The notes beneath the pieces were generated by a model. The model did not search any database. It was not told where the DNA came from and was given only the letters and a program-made list of their open reading frames with translations. Of a stretch of DNA of 64,000 nt, positions 12,437 through 23,201 are shown piece by piece (within the stretch, counting starts at the first letter, position 1; every line of letters begins with the position of its first letter). This DNA comes from Notospermus geniculatus (Eukaryota; Nemertea; Pilidiophora; Heteronemertea; Lineidae): assembly GCA_002633025.1 (NCBI GenBank), contig NMRB01001720.1, positions 76,718 through 140,717 of the forward strand, written 5' to 3'. The translations under genes were made by a program, and so were the position numbers.

Positions 12437-12545
12437 CAGCAAACTTAACATGGAATTTATTTTCAGGTCGAAAGATTTGGACATATTGTGGGCACATGGG
12501 TGCATAATCCTTTACTGCCCAGGATCGTAGTATCGTATGCTGATC
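12437..12545 (-). CDS. KCNT: KCNT exon 12 (RCK1), copy A1
   Basis: 109 bases encoding [20 protein letters not shown], then [16 protein letters not shown]. It matches KCNT [21 protein letters not shown] and [13 protein letters not shown]. Acceptor TTTCAG, donor GTAAGT. It ends with G, completed to Glu by E13. Confidence 0.97.
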
Positions 12546-12968
12546 CTGAAAAAAGCAACACAAGGGCATAAATAGGTCAAAGGTCAAAGACGGCGACACC
12601 CTCAATGAGGTCAATTGAGCAGTTATCAGTCAGATCAAAGGCCGTTTGATGACGATGATGGCCTTCATAAAGGTCACATTGGAGGTTCAAAGGAAATAAG
12701 CATACAACTATGTCTTTGACAATATGAAGAGAGGTCAGTCTTGGAGGAAGGCAAAGGTCAGATGTTGATGACCTTCAAAAGGTCACTTTTCAGGACAACC
12801 GGAACACCGGGACCAAATCCCGCGAGATATTGCGAGACTTGGGTTTGGGATTTAACCGACGCAACGTCACCAGCTATTTGGAGGCTTGTGCCCTGTTGTT
12901 CAGGTTGTTTTCAGGAAGATGTCGATGACGAAACGTGCTTTATATGGCAATGCTTCACGTGTACTTAC

Positions 12969-13032
12969 AACAGCATTTTTATCTGCATAATTCCTGGCAG
13001 TGAGGATGAAGCAGGCCTCAGCCTCTTGCATT
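12969..13032 (-). CDS. KCNT: KCNT exon 11 (RCK1), copy A1
   Basis: 64-base micro-exon encoding MQEAEACFILTARNYADKNA plus V, matching KCNT AEACFILSSR.EVDRT. Acceptor TTGCAG, donor GTAAGT (GTGAGT in A2). It ends in phase 0. Confidence 0.95.
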
Positions 13033-13166
13033 CTGCAAGAAAACAGTGAAACAAAATTGAGCAAACGACACCTATCTTCTGCTACGAAAGATTTTGGAGA
13101 CAGACAGACAGATGGACTATTGGATGGACAGACGGCGGATGGACAGACGAATGTAAAATACCTTAC

Positions 13167-13303
13167 CTGCACCTTGTCATGTCGGCATCCTTCAGGGCCG
13201 ATCCTTGAATATAAATAACCCTCTGCGCCCATATTGGGACTTGTAATATCATCCGCATTGTGGGGTCCAGCTCACAAGGGGATAGTAGCACTACAAAATA
13301 ATC
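13167..13303 (-). CDS. KCNT: KCNT exon 10 (RCK1), copy A1
   Basis: 137 bases encoding DYFVVLLSPCELDPTMRMIL, then QVPIWAQRVIYIQGSALKDA and DMTRC. It matches KCNT DYYVVILCPTEMD...VIYLQGSALKDQD in the Rossmann-like RCK1 core. Acceptor TTTCAG, donor GTAAGG, leaving AG for the next codon. Confidence 0.97.
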
Positions 13304-13482
13304 CTGAAAGAGGAAAAAGTTGGCGTACTCAAACAAACCGCAAAAATTTCTCAAAATGGAAAAATCTATCCCAATTTGAGAAATTGAAAAATTCGAGCAA
13401 ATGTTCCAAAATTCCCACTTCTTATAATTTTCCACTTTTATTTCTTACTCCCTTAGAAGACTTTCTCATTTTCTTCACTTAC

Positions 13483-13647
13483 TTGCAATTTTGGATGGGC
13501 ATAGAACTCGTTAAGAAAATCCATGATCGTGTCCGCGTGTAATGCTGTAGCGCAGACGACCACGTGTTTCTCTGTTTGTGCTCGGTGACTGCTGTATGTA
13601 CCGCCCTGTTTTTGCCTCTCCATCCACGTAAAGGCCAGCTGCTCCAA
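13483..13647 (-). CDS. KCNT: KCNT exon 9 (post-S6 linker, RCK1 start), copy A1
   Basis: 165 bases, 55 codons, phase 0 at both ends: [16 protein letters not shown], then [15 protein letters not shown] and [13 protein letters not shown]. This matches KCNT ([24 protein letters not shown]...[14 protein letters not shown]) at the S6-RCK1 linker and first RCK1 strand. Acceptor TTTCAG, donor GTAAGT. Confidence 0.97.
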
Positions 13648-13676
13648 CTGAAAGACACGACATGACAGTCAGCTAA

Positions 13677-13932
13677 TGCCCCCATCACACTGAGCAAGTT
13701 CTCCGTACGTTCTTGAAAATGTTGCCGAACGGGCTCAAACTGTGTGCGAACGGAGTGGACGTAGTGGCAACTTTTTACAGTCTTTTACGAACTTCATGGA
13801 CGTGCTCGGACGGGAAGGGTGCTTCAGAACTGCGAGATATTATTTGGCCAACGTTACACGTTCTAGCCCGTTTTACGATTTTATAGGACGGGACAGGACG
13901 TTTTGAGAACTACTTCAGTGTGACAGTACCTT
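13677..13932. mobile_element. MITE with CACACTGA arms, TAA target, A1 only
   Basis: 256 bases between TAA (13674-13676) and TAA (13933-13935); A2 has one TAA at 25376-25378. Inner terminal repeats share TCACACTGA and AGTTCTC; the outermost bases (TGCCCC on the left) are imperfect. Related copies are at 29851-30093 and 45133-45376. Confidence 0.88.
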
Positions 13933-14387
13933 TAAGAAAGATCGGAAGAGTAGGCCTACTGCAAACCTGGGCTCGTGATATCGTTTTCATGCGCTGAGGT
14001 ATAAAGGTATCCGCAGGCATGATTGCAGCGGAACTGGACCTTAATTTTTTTCTGACTGGGTCTTTGTTGTTTTACAAGTATTTGGTCTTCGTTTTATAGG
14101 CACCATGTGTATGCTTTCAAGACGTCATACGTGCAACACCCAGAAAAGTCTATCACTATGATAACTGTGCTAATGGCGTTGTTGGTTGTGCACTGAACAT
14201 ATGAGTTCACCTAAGCCACGAACAACATGTCAGTCTTAGAGAATATAAAAAAACCTGGGCAAAAAAGGTCGCTTGCAACCTAGCTATGTTACCTGGGGTA
14301 TTTTGGGTGACAACCTTTCAGCTATTGTTTTCGCACACAATTGAAACACAGAGGAAATAAAGATATATCTCTTTTTTATTTCCATAC

Positions 14388-14571
14388 CTGCGTTGGAACG
14401 ACAACTAACGCGGCTGCTATCATGATCATCATGAAAAGCTGACTAGGCCAGATATCAGGCGTATAATCTCCGTAGCCGACAGTTGAGAATGTCACAATGA
14501 CAAACCACAATGCACCAAAGAAATCCATGTGTTGATAGCCGCCGCGTTGCAACTGTTGTACACCACAAACA
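14388..14571 (-). CDS. KCNT: KCNT exon 8 (pore helix, filter, S6), copy A1
   Basis: 184 bases encoding VCGVQQLQRGG, the pore helix, the selectivity filter in STVGYGDYTPDIWPS, and S6 (LFMMIMIAAALVVVPTQ). TVGYGD is the potassium-selectivity signature, and the WPS motif after it is typical of Slo2. Acceptor TTTCAG, donor GTATGG after CAG (phase 0). Differences from A2 are synonymous. Confidence 0.98.
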
Positions 14572-14882
14572 CTGAAAAATAGCAAAAGGAAAAACACTGA
14601 AAAATGTGATACATCTGACAGCAAGATTATCAGATTCATGTCCATGTATGGGGTGAAGATGCATGTTAAAATACGTGTGGCTTTCAAGTTGTGGCGCTTT
14701 GATGATTTGCTGTTGTGTTGGTTGGAAAAGCCTTCCTTTTTTGTTTGTTGACGTTAATTAACATTTAGTAGTGTCTGGCTTTGATACAACTGATTTCAAG
14801 TCAGATTCCTTCAAATTGGACGTCCGTCCTGGGGCAAATCTACATACTGGCAACGTACTTTTTAAACTCACAAAATTCTCAC

Positions 14883-14977
14883 CTGGTAAAAATAATACAC
14901 GTTAACGTAGCCATGAGAATGAGGATTTGTTGTGAGAGAGCAGATTGGGACTTCTGCATTGCTCGGTGGAGGTCATT
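14883..14977 (-). CDS. KCNT: KCNT exon 7 (S5), copy A1
   Basis: 95 bases encoding [17 protein letters not shown] and the hydrophobic S5 segment [14 protein letters not shown]. It ends with AG, and the T opening E8 completes Ser. It matches KCNT NDLHRAI..TQSAMFNQVLIL. Acceptor TTTCAG, donor GTGAGA. Confidence 0.95.
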
Positions 14978-15139
14978 CTGAAACGGAAACGAAACAAGTC
15001 ATCAAAGCCCTTAAAGTCTCATCAGCAACACTGGGTTTTACCTCATCCTGAAGTTGTCACGTACGCCTACTTTTTGCATACGAGACGTCCCGAAGGAAGA
15101 GATTAGCGTAAAGCCAATTTTTCCTATCTTCTCACGTAC

Positions 15140-15223
15140 CAGCATATTCTCCAATGCACTTTTGGCAAGCCAGCAGTTTAGAAATACAGGGATGAAAAGG
15201 CACCGTAATCTCGACCAGAAAAT
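15140..15223 (-). CDS. KCNT: KCNT exon 6 (S4-S5 linker), copy A1
   Basis: 84 bases, 28 codons, phase 0: [20 protein letters not shown] followed by KSALENML. This is near-identical to the KCNT block [22 protein letters not shown]. Acceptor TTCCAG, donor GTACGT. Confidence 0.96.
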
Positions 15224-16139
15224 CTGGAAAAGAAAAAAGGGTTTAAGCCGGAGCATGCGACATCTTGGCCCGTATTCTAGAAGCCTCCTCAACTCTAAGG
15301 TCCACGTTAAGCTTTTGTATTCTGCCCTGCAAACAACAGCTAGGTAAACCTTAGAGTTAATGAAGCTTCTAGAATACGGTCCGTTGTCCCGTATTCTAGA
15401 AGCCTCCTTAACTCTAAGGTTCACTTTAAGCTTTTGTATTCTGCCCTGCACACAATAGCTAAAGGTAAATCTTAGAGTTAAGGAGGCTTCGAGAATAAAG
15501 TCCCTTGTAAAATTGTCGGGAAAAGGGCTTTGACGGGTTGACCGTGTTTGATGGTTTGTTCAAGGAAGCATTCTAAACGACGCTGTATCGATGGTTTGAT
15601 TGAAATACATGTACAAACAGTTTTTTCTGAAATGACCCAACTCGTTCGTTCCGGAATAATTCCTTTTTTTAGACTGTGCAAGGTGTCGTCTGCTAAAGCC
15701 ATCACACATCAACATTACTAATCCTGATTGATGCCACGCAATCACTTGTTGATCTCGGTACCACAGAGAAAATTAGCTAGACTTTTTAACCATGGGTCAA
15801 TTATTTGATGCACACACCTACGTACACCGCGCTGCATCGGCGCAGAGGCAGCAGGTGACGGATGAAAAAAACTCGGAGCAGTTCGTAAATCAGTTGTGAT
15901 GGCTACTGGGCGTGATAATGTTCTCTCTGATAGAAAGTGACCAAACAAATGCGGCATGGTTAATGAGAGTGGGGGACTTTATAGCAAGATTCATGCCAAC
16001 TGTCCATCTGGTGTAAAAAAAATTCTTGCTTTGTCGCAAAAATAACCGGGCTTGAAAGCCGTCGTCATCGATCCGAGATTGGAAACCATCGTCGTACCAA
16101 CCGACAGAAGCAAGTGGTTCCATTGTGTGTGTGTATGTG

Positions 16140-16145
16140 NNNNNN
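16140..16145. other. Six-base N gap in a G/GT simple repeat
   Basis: The run of N follows GTGTGTGTATGTG and precedes a G run, so it marks a sequencing failure in simple repeat, not a scaffold gap of known size. The A2 counterpart (28024-28055) is TG- and G-rich but complete. Confidence 0.95.
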
Positions 16146-16488
16146 GGGGGGGGGGGGTCGCTTAGCAATTGATTTTAGTGGGATGGTGGCTCTTAAACAC
16201 AGCTGTGATTTGTTCCAGTATTTTGAGAAGTTATCCAGGTCAAATTGCTCTTGTTCTGTCTCCATGCCCGTCGAGGTGAGATGTTTTGACTCAGTAGAGA
16301 GGTTTAGAAATCAAACGATAAACCCTGCGACAACTTCACGACAACGTTATTTTTCATACTACACATTCACCAGATTTTATATTGCATTTTCCGTACAGAA
16401 ATAACGTTGTCGTTAACGTTTACGTTTATCGTTTGACTTCTAAACCTTGCAAAAACGACCGTGAAAATTAGGGAAAAATTGTACTCAC

Positions 16489-16563
16489 AGTTACTATAAA
16501 AGGAAATGTGTTGAATAATTCGAGGATGAATGATGGGGCAAGGATGAGCTGGAGGATGTTGCC
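16489..16563 (-). CDS. KCNT: KCNT exon 5 (S3-S4), copy A1
   Basis: 75 bases, 25 codons, phase 0 at both ends: GNILQLILAPSFILELFN plus TFPFIVT, matching the KCNT segment GNIWEQI..FVLEMINTLPFIIT (S3 into S4). It carries few basic residues, as expected for the weakly charged voltage-sensor region of Slo2 channels. Acceptor TTTCAG, donor GTGAGT (the A2 copy has GTAAGT). Confidence 0.95.
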
Positions 16564-18965
16564 CTGAAAAGAGAAATATTAATTAGCTCTTAATTAGGTA
16601 GAAGTTAATTAGGTCAACTGAGTGAAGGATGGAGATAGGGATGAAGCCCTGTACGTCAAATTAATTTCCGTCTTAATGGGCAAAAAGTTAATTAGGTCAG
16701 ACCAGACAAGGTTGAGATGAAGGATATTGTTCTGATAATGGCTCGAATTAACTAACTGTTAAATTAGAAAAGCGATTTACAAAGCGTTTCTGATTAGGAA
16801 AACTTGCTGGAAAAGTGGGGATGAACTTTGAAATTTTGCAAGAGTTCTGACCACGGATGTATGTACTTATACTGTTCCTTCGACACCTCAAGTTCGCAAT
16901 TCAGTCAATGGATAAATTGTACCATGCCTCCTTATAGCCACTTCTAAAGTGGCGAGGAAAAGGACGTTGATTTGAGTTGTATTGTTATTGACATGAAGTA
17001 AGCTGTAAGGAGCTCATGTCAGCTATTTGAAGTCAAAATAGGCAGGTTTCCCAACGAATAAAACCTTGGAGAGGCACATGTAGGCCTGTCTTTAAAACCA
17101 ACGTGCTAAAGGCCGCATTTTGTCGCCAAAATTAGCTGTCATCTTCTCTAGAAAACCCGTGATGTCGCAATTTTCCCGAAGGAACTTTTGAGAATGACGA
17201 CGACTTTAAGTCTTTCCCATTCGTAATCGTTCTAAAAGCGTATCTTAACCTCTCTATAGATGACTTTCGCTAGCAGCCATCTTGCCAAAAGTAGGTCGTC
17301 GTCATGGAGATTTCCCCCACTGGGGATGGGAGAACCAATCATCTGTCACTCTGGGAGAAAACTCCCATGGTGATGACCTAATTTTGGCAAGATGGCTGCT
17401 CGTGGAATGATGACATCATCTTGACAGAAGGCTATAGTTGTTTTTTTTCTGAATCAGAACAAGTTAAAGACAGTTGAAGCAAGGGCCGTTGAATAGGCCT
17501 AATTCGAGTACATACATCCATGGTCTGACACTAAAAGCAATAACCGCACACCAAGAAATTTCGAACATGTAATGCATAGCACCTTGATTGGAATTTTGTG
17601 GGCTAATACTGATGTGATACGTAGCTGATGGGCCACGGTCACCGGCTTTGACCGCCATGGCCACGGTGCCCTGTTTACCTGTCGGGAAAGGTCAACAAAA
17701 AAACAGAGGATAAGTTGTACAGACGGACGTACAGACACGAGGAAGAGGGGAAAGTGTCACGAGACAAGAGGAAAGGAAACCCAAGCCACAGTATGGCCCT
17801 TTGATCTGTTGATCGCTTCCTTGATCTTTTGAGGTGCAAGGGAGGCCCTCCCACCCCGAACCCCCAACCCTAACGCAGATGAGAAAATACATTGAAAGAT
17901 ACAACAGGAGGTTTTCTGCTAACATATAGAATAGCTGGAATAAAGTCTGTTACTACAACGATAGACCTAATGGCCCGTATTTTAGAAATACTCCTCAGCG
18001 CAAAGGCGTTCCTCAAGGCTATTCAGGCGCGGATCCAAGGGGGGGGGCGCACCCGGCGCACGCCCCCCTTTCGGCCAACAAATCTGTAAAATCGACCGTG
18101 AAATTCTGAAATTTGGAGCAAATCATTGAAATTCACCGCAGATTTCAATGTTTCTAGCACAGTGCGCCTCTCTTTCCCGAAAACCTGGATCCGCCACTGC
18201 TCCTTACGTTGAGGAGCATTTTAAAATACGGGCCAATAAATTACTATGGGTTGGCAACATAAAGTCTTTCTGGCATATCAGGCATGTAGCTGGGCACTGA
18301 TGTTTGCTAAGTTCGGAATGTTTGAAAAGCTGTTCTTTTAGTCGCATTTGCAGGGAAAAGGCAAGGACTCATTCAAACTCGACTGACACGCAGGCTTGGC
18401 GGGAACATGCTGGATTTCCTGAGAGACGTGATTCAAAGGTCACGCCTTTGAGGGGACAAACGCCTGCTACAGACTCAACAGTTACATGTAGGGATATCAA
18501 AAGATGAAAAATGTGCTGAAACCCAATTTCCCATCCAATGGTAAGCGGCAGTAACTTCACAAATGGTCAGTGAGAGCATGGTTGGTTGAAATAACAGCCA
18601 TACAGTACGCTAAAGTGTCCTTTATAATACACGATGAGCAATTACTTCAAACGGGCATCACCCCACCGATCACACGTGATGTTACTGACTTTCCCATTCG
18701 ATAGGGGTAATGTCAAAAGAACATGAAGATATTCACTCGAAGGCCACACAACAACAGTCAGCTCAAGATTGACGATGGTCTAATAGCTGGTCAACCTACT
18801 CGTCCAGAAGTGTATATTACATGTACAACTCGAATTTCTCTTAGCCTACTGAAAATTACACTCATGGATTCTTGGTGAGAGGCCCTTCATACATGTCATA
18901 GAACTCTCTATTATAAGGACGTTGTCCATTGGAAATTGTCTTGATTTGAGAGAGGTCTGTACCAA

Positions 18966-19231
18966 ACGTATGCACCAACGAAGATTATCGTGAACTCAGG
19001 TTGAGCCACAGCTTTTCAATTGTCCAGGTTTGCCAGGGCATGATGTGACAATGGAAAAGTTGTGGCTCAACCTGAGTTCAAGATAATCTTCGTTTGATGC
19101 ATATGGCCCTAAGGAAGAATCCATTCACGCGATTTTCGTGCCGCGCGATGTCGCATCCTTTGTCCGCGACCAACGCGGCGGAAACAAACAATGCTTTCGA
19201 GCGTCTGCCGCTCGAAAATCGCGTGAATGGA
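18966..19231. mobile_element. Two adjacent inverted-repeat elements (A2)
   Basis: The first hairpin (18966-19105) has arms around CGAAGATTATC and TGAACTCAGGTTGAGCCACA. The second (19120-19231) has perfect 19-base arms TCCATTCACGCGATTTTCG. Both are absent from A1, where the flanks are close together. No unambiguous target duplication was read. Confidence 0.75.
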
Positions 19232-19343
19232 CAGCCAGCCTTGGTGTCAAATAGAGAGGTGTCTTCCTCACAGATTAAGTGGTCGCCCAGAGCGAGTTCC
19301 ACTGTGTTTTGGTATAATGCGAGTTCATGTACTGCAGCTGTTA

Positions 19344-19648
19344 AGGCCCGAACCCACTGACGCGTTTTCGCGCAGCCGGAAAACGCACCGGCAGAAAATG
19401 CTTTGTTAAAAGGCAGCGGACCGAGAAAATAACAAAGGATTTGTCGGGCAGTGATGAAACCGCGGCGGCAAAACGCGACAGTGGGTTCAGGCCTTTAAGG
19501 CCCGAACCCACTGACGCGTTTTCTCGCAGCGGGAAAACGCACCGGCAGAAAATGCTTTGTTAAAAGGCAGCGGACCGAGAAAATAACAAAGGGTTTGTCG
19601 GGCAGTGATGAAACCGCGGCGGAAAAACGCGACAGTGGGTTCAGGCCT
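19344..19648. mobile_element. Two tandem PIF/Harbinger-like MITEs sharing TTA
   Basis: Two 151-base elements, 19344-19494 and 19498-19648, with terminal repeats AGGCCCGAACCCACTG / CAGTGGGTTCAGGCCT. The arrangement is TTA-element-TTA-element-TTA. A1 has a single TTG at 8443-8445 in the same context. The two elements are almost identical to each other. Confidence 0.9.
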
Positions 19649-20181
19649 TTAGATCTGTGTTACAAAATGTTGCAGAAAGTGTCAAAGACCTTTTATGGTC
19701 TATACAAAGTACGAGATACTGGAAATGGCGAGCTGATAGCATGCTTTGAAACGGAAAGTTCCACGTCAACTGGTAATCTAACATATTCATAGACCTCAAA
19801 GAGAGGGTACCAGAGAAATGAAGAAATGTTTTGCTGAAATGTATCACAATAAAAACTCACACTTAAATATACATTTCTGGACGAACATGCATCAGTTTTC
19901 TAGTCAAAAGACGGGGCGAGAAAGGACGTGGCAAAGAAATTACGGCAAGAAAATACTTGCTCTTGTTTAGACGAGGTCGTGGCGGGTAGTATCTCTGAGA
20001 TTTTTTCCGAAAAGATAGCTTTCGTGGTAACTCTTCTACAAATTTTCAAGCACAATGAAAATTCATAAATATTAATGAGCTGATTAATATTCAAAGCAGT
20101 TTCCAAGGGCACTGGTTCCTATTGGTCATGTCTCACAAGCTTATGATAATGTCTTGAGAATAATGGTATTATCTAATGCTT

Positions 20182-20586
20182 GCTATGTAGGTCAAATCTT
20201 TCATGCTCGCTATGTAGGTCAAATCTTTCATGCTCGCTATGTAGGTCAAATCTTTCATGCTCGCTATGTAGGTCAAATCTTTCATGCTCGCTATGTAGGT
20301 CAAATCTTTCATGCTCGCTATGTAGGTCAAATCTTTCATGCTCGCTATGTAGGTCAAATCTTTCATGCTCGCTATGTAGGTCAAATCTTTCATGCTCGCT
20401 ATGTAGGTCAAATCTTTCATGCTCGCTATGTAGGTCAAATCTTTCATGCTCGCTATGTAGGTCAAATCTTTCATACTCGCTATGTAGGTCAAATCTTTCA
20501 TGCTCGCTATGTAGGTCAAATCTTTCATGCTCGCTATGTAGGTCAAATCTCTCATGTTCGCTATGTAGGTCAAATCTTTCATGCTC
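20182..20586. repeat. 27-bp minisatellite, 15 units (A2)
   Basis: Exactly 405 bases, fifteen units of the same 27-base repeat as in A1, more homogeneous than the A1 array. The open frames of 180 and 145 codons (plus) and 139 codons (minus) across it are artefacts of the unit length. Confidence 0.98.
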
Positions 20587-21376
20587 AATTCAGGCTTGCA
20601 TGTGGATCTCTACATAAAAACCATATCGACCCTAGTCTCAATTTCCAAAAAAATTATGAAAAATTTGACCGTGTAAAACGGGCACCAGCAAGTTGATTGA
20701 AAAATTTGTTGCTTGCATGATATTATTTCGTCGAAACTCCAGGCGCTTTCCCAATTCAGACACTACTATACATGTAAAGGTAAAGTGCCAAGTTCTGAAC
20801 CAATTATGATCCAAAGTCATTTATTTTTTTCAATTGGGCCAATACTTTACTACATATTTCAAACTGCGATATTTAATTCAACAAACACGGACAGAAAAAG
20901 CTTGACAGACGCTTGACCTTTACTACCACACATCAGGAATATTCACATCGATCACAGCAAAGGGTTGTATCCTCTCTAGTTGTATTAGGCTATTATGGTT
21001 CACATTAAGCGGTATTGCATGGGAAGGAGGAAAGTCAATGTGATCAAATTCTTGGCTGACACAAAAGTCAGTCTCGGCACCTGGAGGCCCTCAGATACTG
21101 CATGACGAATGTTAAAAACAGTCACTGTAATGGTCTATCAAACAGTACATGTACGTACATACCTTACAGTCGAAGTTTTCTGACATTACGTTCACTAAAT
21201 GTTCACACATAATTGTATCATTTAATTCACAAAGGGGTGCAGATGTCGCAACACCCAATTGCTAAAATATTGGGAGAGTATCTCACAACCATAATGTCAA
21301 CAGTCAAGGACAAAGCGAAGGTCACAATGAATGACGTCACAGGGGTCAAGGCCGTGAACTCTGCTCACATACTCAC

Positions 21377-21532
21377 CAACGCTCGCTATCATGCTGGCGA
21401 CTTTCCCGTAGTTACCACCAGCTGGGGGTTTCATTTTGTCCATCCGGGTATCTTTGTCATTGTTTGGGTGTGCGAGGATGAAGGCCGAATTCTCCTCTTT
21501 GGTGATGTTCATGTAGAAGCAAATATCGGTGG
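21377..21532 (-). CDS. KCNT: KCNT exon 16 (RCK1 end, linker start), copy A2
   Basis: 156 bases, same protein as A1, with at least five synonymous differences (Ser, Pro, Tyr, Gly and Ser codons). The acceptor is ATTCAG here, CTACAG in A1. Donor GTGAGT, phase 1. Splicing this exon to A1 exon 5 (phase 0) would shift the frame. Confidence 0.96.
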
Positions 21533-21690
21533 CTGAATGCGGAGAAAACAGCGAGTTAACATCTTATTTATTCGCACAATAGTGGACGTTCAGCGACGAA
21601 GCTCCGAGCAGAATCTTTTCGATGGCCCTCCACCATCTTGTTTTCACGGGATTTCTTGCCGACTCAGGCATGTGCGCACTTATGTCTGGT

Positions 21691-21722
21691 AGCAAAAATA
21701 GATAAGCTTATCTATTTTTGCT
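21691..21722. repeat. Perfect 32-bp palindrome (A2)
   Basis: Same AGCAAAAATAGATAAG half-site palindrome as in A1, unchanged. Confidence 0.95.
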
Positions 21723-21921
21723 GGTAGGCATATCCTTATTTCGTGACCAATCGCATGTTCGGGTTTGCCAACAGACTCAGTGCGCAGGCGGGAATCCACC
21801 GTAGAAACCAAGATGGCGGAGCCGTGGAAACGATGAGTTTAGGCACTAGATTCACCCCTTATATGTATTTGACTAATTGATTGATTAATTGCTTGATTGA
21901 CTGTCGATCTTTGAACGTTAC

Positions 21922-22007
21922 CTTTCATGATGTGACGCGGCCCAGGATTCAGCTGTATCGTAGAACCAGGATGAATTTGCAGTACGCCGACAAGGCTCAC
22001 GCCGTAC
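21922..22007 (-). CDS. KCNT: KCNT exon 15 (end of RCK1), copy A2
   Basis: 86 bases. It carries Ile in VLQIHPGS where A1 has Asn. A 196-base foldback insertion begins 24 bases upstream of the acceptor and replaces the intron sequence where a branch point would normally lie. The exon is otherwise intact. Confidence 0.95.
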
Positions 22008-22031
22008 CTGTAATCAAACGGGAATATGTCA

Positions 22032-22227
22032 TCCAAAGAAGAAAGCACAAAAATTGATACACAGAGTGGTAAATATCAAGAAGTCAACTTCCAGGACTTA
22101 GCAAATTTTCGATCCTAACCGGGGTCTTCTTTTCTGAAATCTAGTGTGGAAAAGTGCCAGCCTGAAGAAGACCCCGGTTGGGGTCGAAAATTTGCTAAGT
22201 CCTGGAAGTTGACTTCTTGATATTTAC
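22032..22227. mobile_element. Foldback insertion with 13-bp target duplication (A2)
   Basis: 196 bases flanked by CGGGAATATGTCA at 22019-22031 and 22228-22240; A1 has one copy of the 13-mer. Its core is a hairpin with arms GGTAAATATCAAGAAGTCAA... against the complement at the right end. The 37 bases on the left lie outside the hairpin. It starts 24 bases upstream of the exon 15 acceptor. Confidence 0.88.
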
Positions 22228-22430
22228 CGGGAATATGTCAGATGTTTAATGCTGATCCCCAGCATTTCGGGAGGGGATCGGTGTTCCTTCCCAAAGTTGG
22301 CTCCTGTCTTCAAAGCAAAGTAGGCCTACTTCTGCCTATAGGTTACACTGGAAGTTGTCCTTTGCAAAGTCAAGCACAGTAAACCCAAACGCAAGGCTAC
22401 GGAGCGGATAGATGCATCAGCGTCACTTAC

Positions 22431-22580
22431 TTTCTGTGCGCATGAAAACTAGCATACGTAAAACTCTTCCCCTCGTACTCGCCGAAGAACTGGCTATCAC
22501 CGAGTTTAATATGATATATTTCGTTCCCTGAGCATCGACCGTACAGACGCTGCCATTCCTCTGACGACGTTTGGCCTTCT
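22431..22580 (-). CDS. KCNT: KCNT exon 14 (RCK1), copy A2
   Basis: 150 bases, same protein as A1 with synonymous changes around the IYHIK codons. Acceptor TTTCAG, donor GTAAGT. Confidence 0.97.
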
Positions 22581-22937
22581 CTGAAAGCGACGAAAACACA
22601 CAATAACAGTTCACGAGAAACGTTGCGAACAAGGCTTTGGCTACTGACCTTGCCGTATCAACCACCTCACCGTTGTCCCGATAGCTGTGGGTAAACTCGG
22701 CAACCTCAACTCCTTGGCTGAGGAGGCCAGGCAGCCAGGCCATCTGGCCATGTGCGAAGGGTGCAGGAGGAAGTGAGCTGCCATCTTTGGCACCGCATTG
22801 AGGATAAATCTGCGCCATCTTGCTCTTTTCAGTATACTGAGTATACTCACGCACTTGTACTTCGACCACATCCGCCAACCGTACTGCCTCAAACTACAAT
22901 GTAGGCTTATAATATAGATCCTGACAGGGTGCCATTG

Positions 22938-23201
22938 CACTCTTAGCCGAAAAGGTTCTTTGGTGCCACACCAGGAGAACCCTCTGATTTAAGAACCCTC
23001 GGGTTGTTTAAGAACCCCTAGATGTTCCAGATAGAACCTTTCCCTCAAAAAAGGGTTCTACCTGGAACCTTTATGGGTTCTTTGGCGACAGAAAGGTTCT
23101 ATATGGAACCCTTTCGGGTTCTTAGAAGGTTCTATATAGAACCTTGGGGTTCCTCTGGTGTGGCACAAAGAACCCCTAAAGAACCTTTTTGGCTAAGAGT
23201 G
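22938..23201. mobile_element. CACTC-ended MITE, TG target, A2 only
   Basis: 264 bases with ends CACTCTTAGCCGAAAAGG and CCTTTTTGGCTAAGAGTG, full of GGTTCT/AGAACC words, flanked by TG on both sides; A1 has one TG at 11573-11574. CACT-type ends with a 2-base target recall CACTA/EnSpm elements, but that assignment is tentative. A similar design is at 62263-62422. Confidence 0.88.

Larger units (their letters stand above)
5698..16772. repeat. Block A1, copy of exons 5-16 and introns
   Basis: About 11.1 kb homologous to A2 (16773-28670), same orientation, directly abutting. Homology starts in the intron below exon 16 and ends in the intron above exon 5. Exons are near-identical, and introns differ by substitutions and discrete insertions. 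A1-only insertions: 8002-8414, 9749-9992, 11842-12327, 13677-13932. Confidence 0.97.

Noticed and set aside
20154-20696. 180-codon open frame with repeated YVGQIFHAR, and its minus-strand partner MKDLTYIAS
   Set aside because: Both follow from a 27-base minisatellite lacking stops in several frames; it lies in an intron of the channel gene and the unit number differs between copies.
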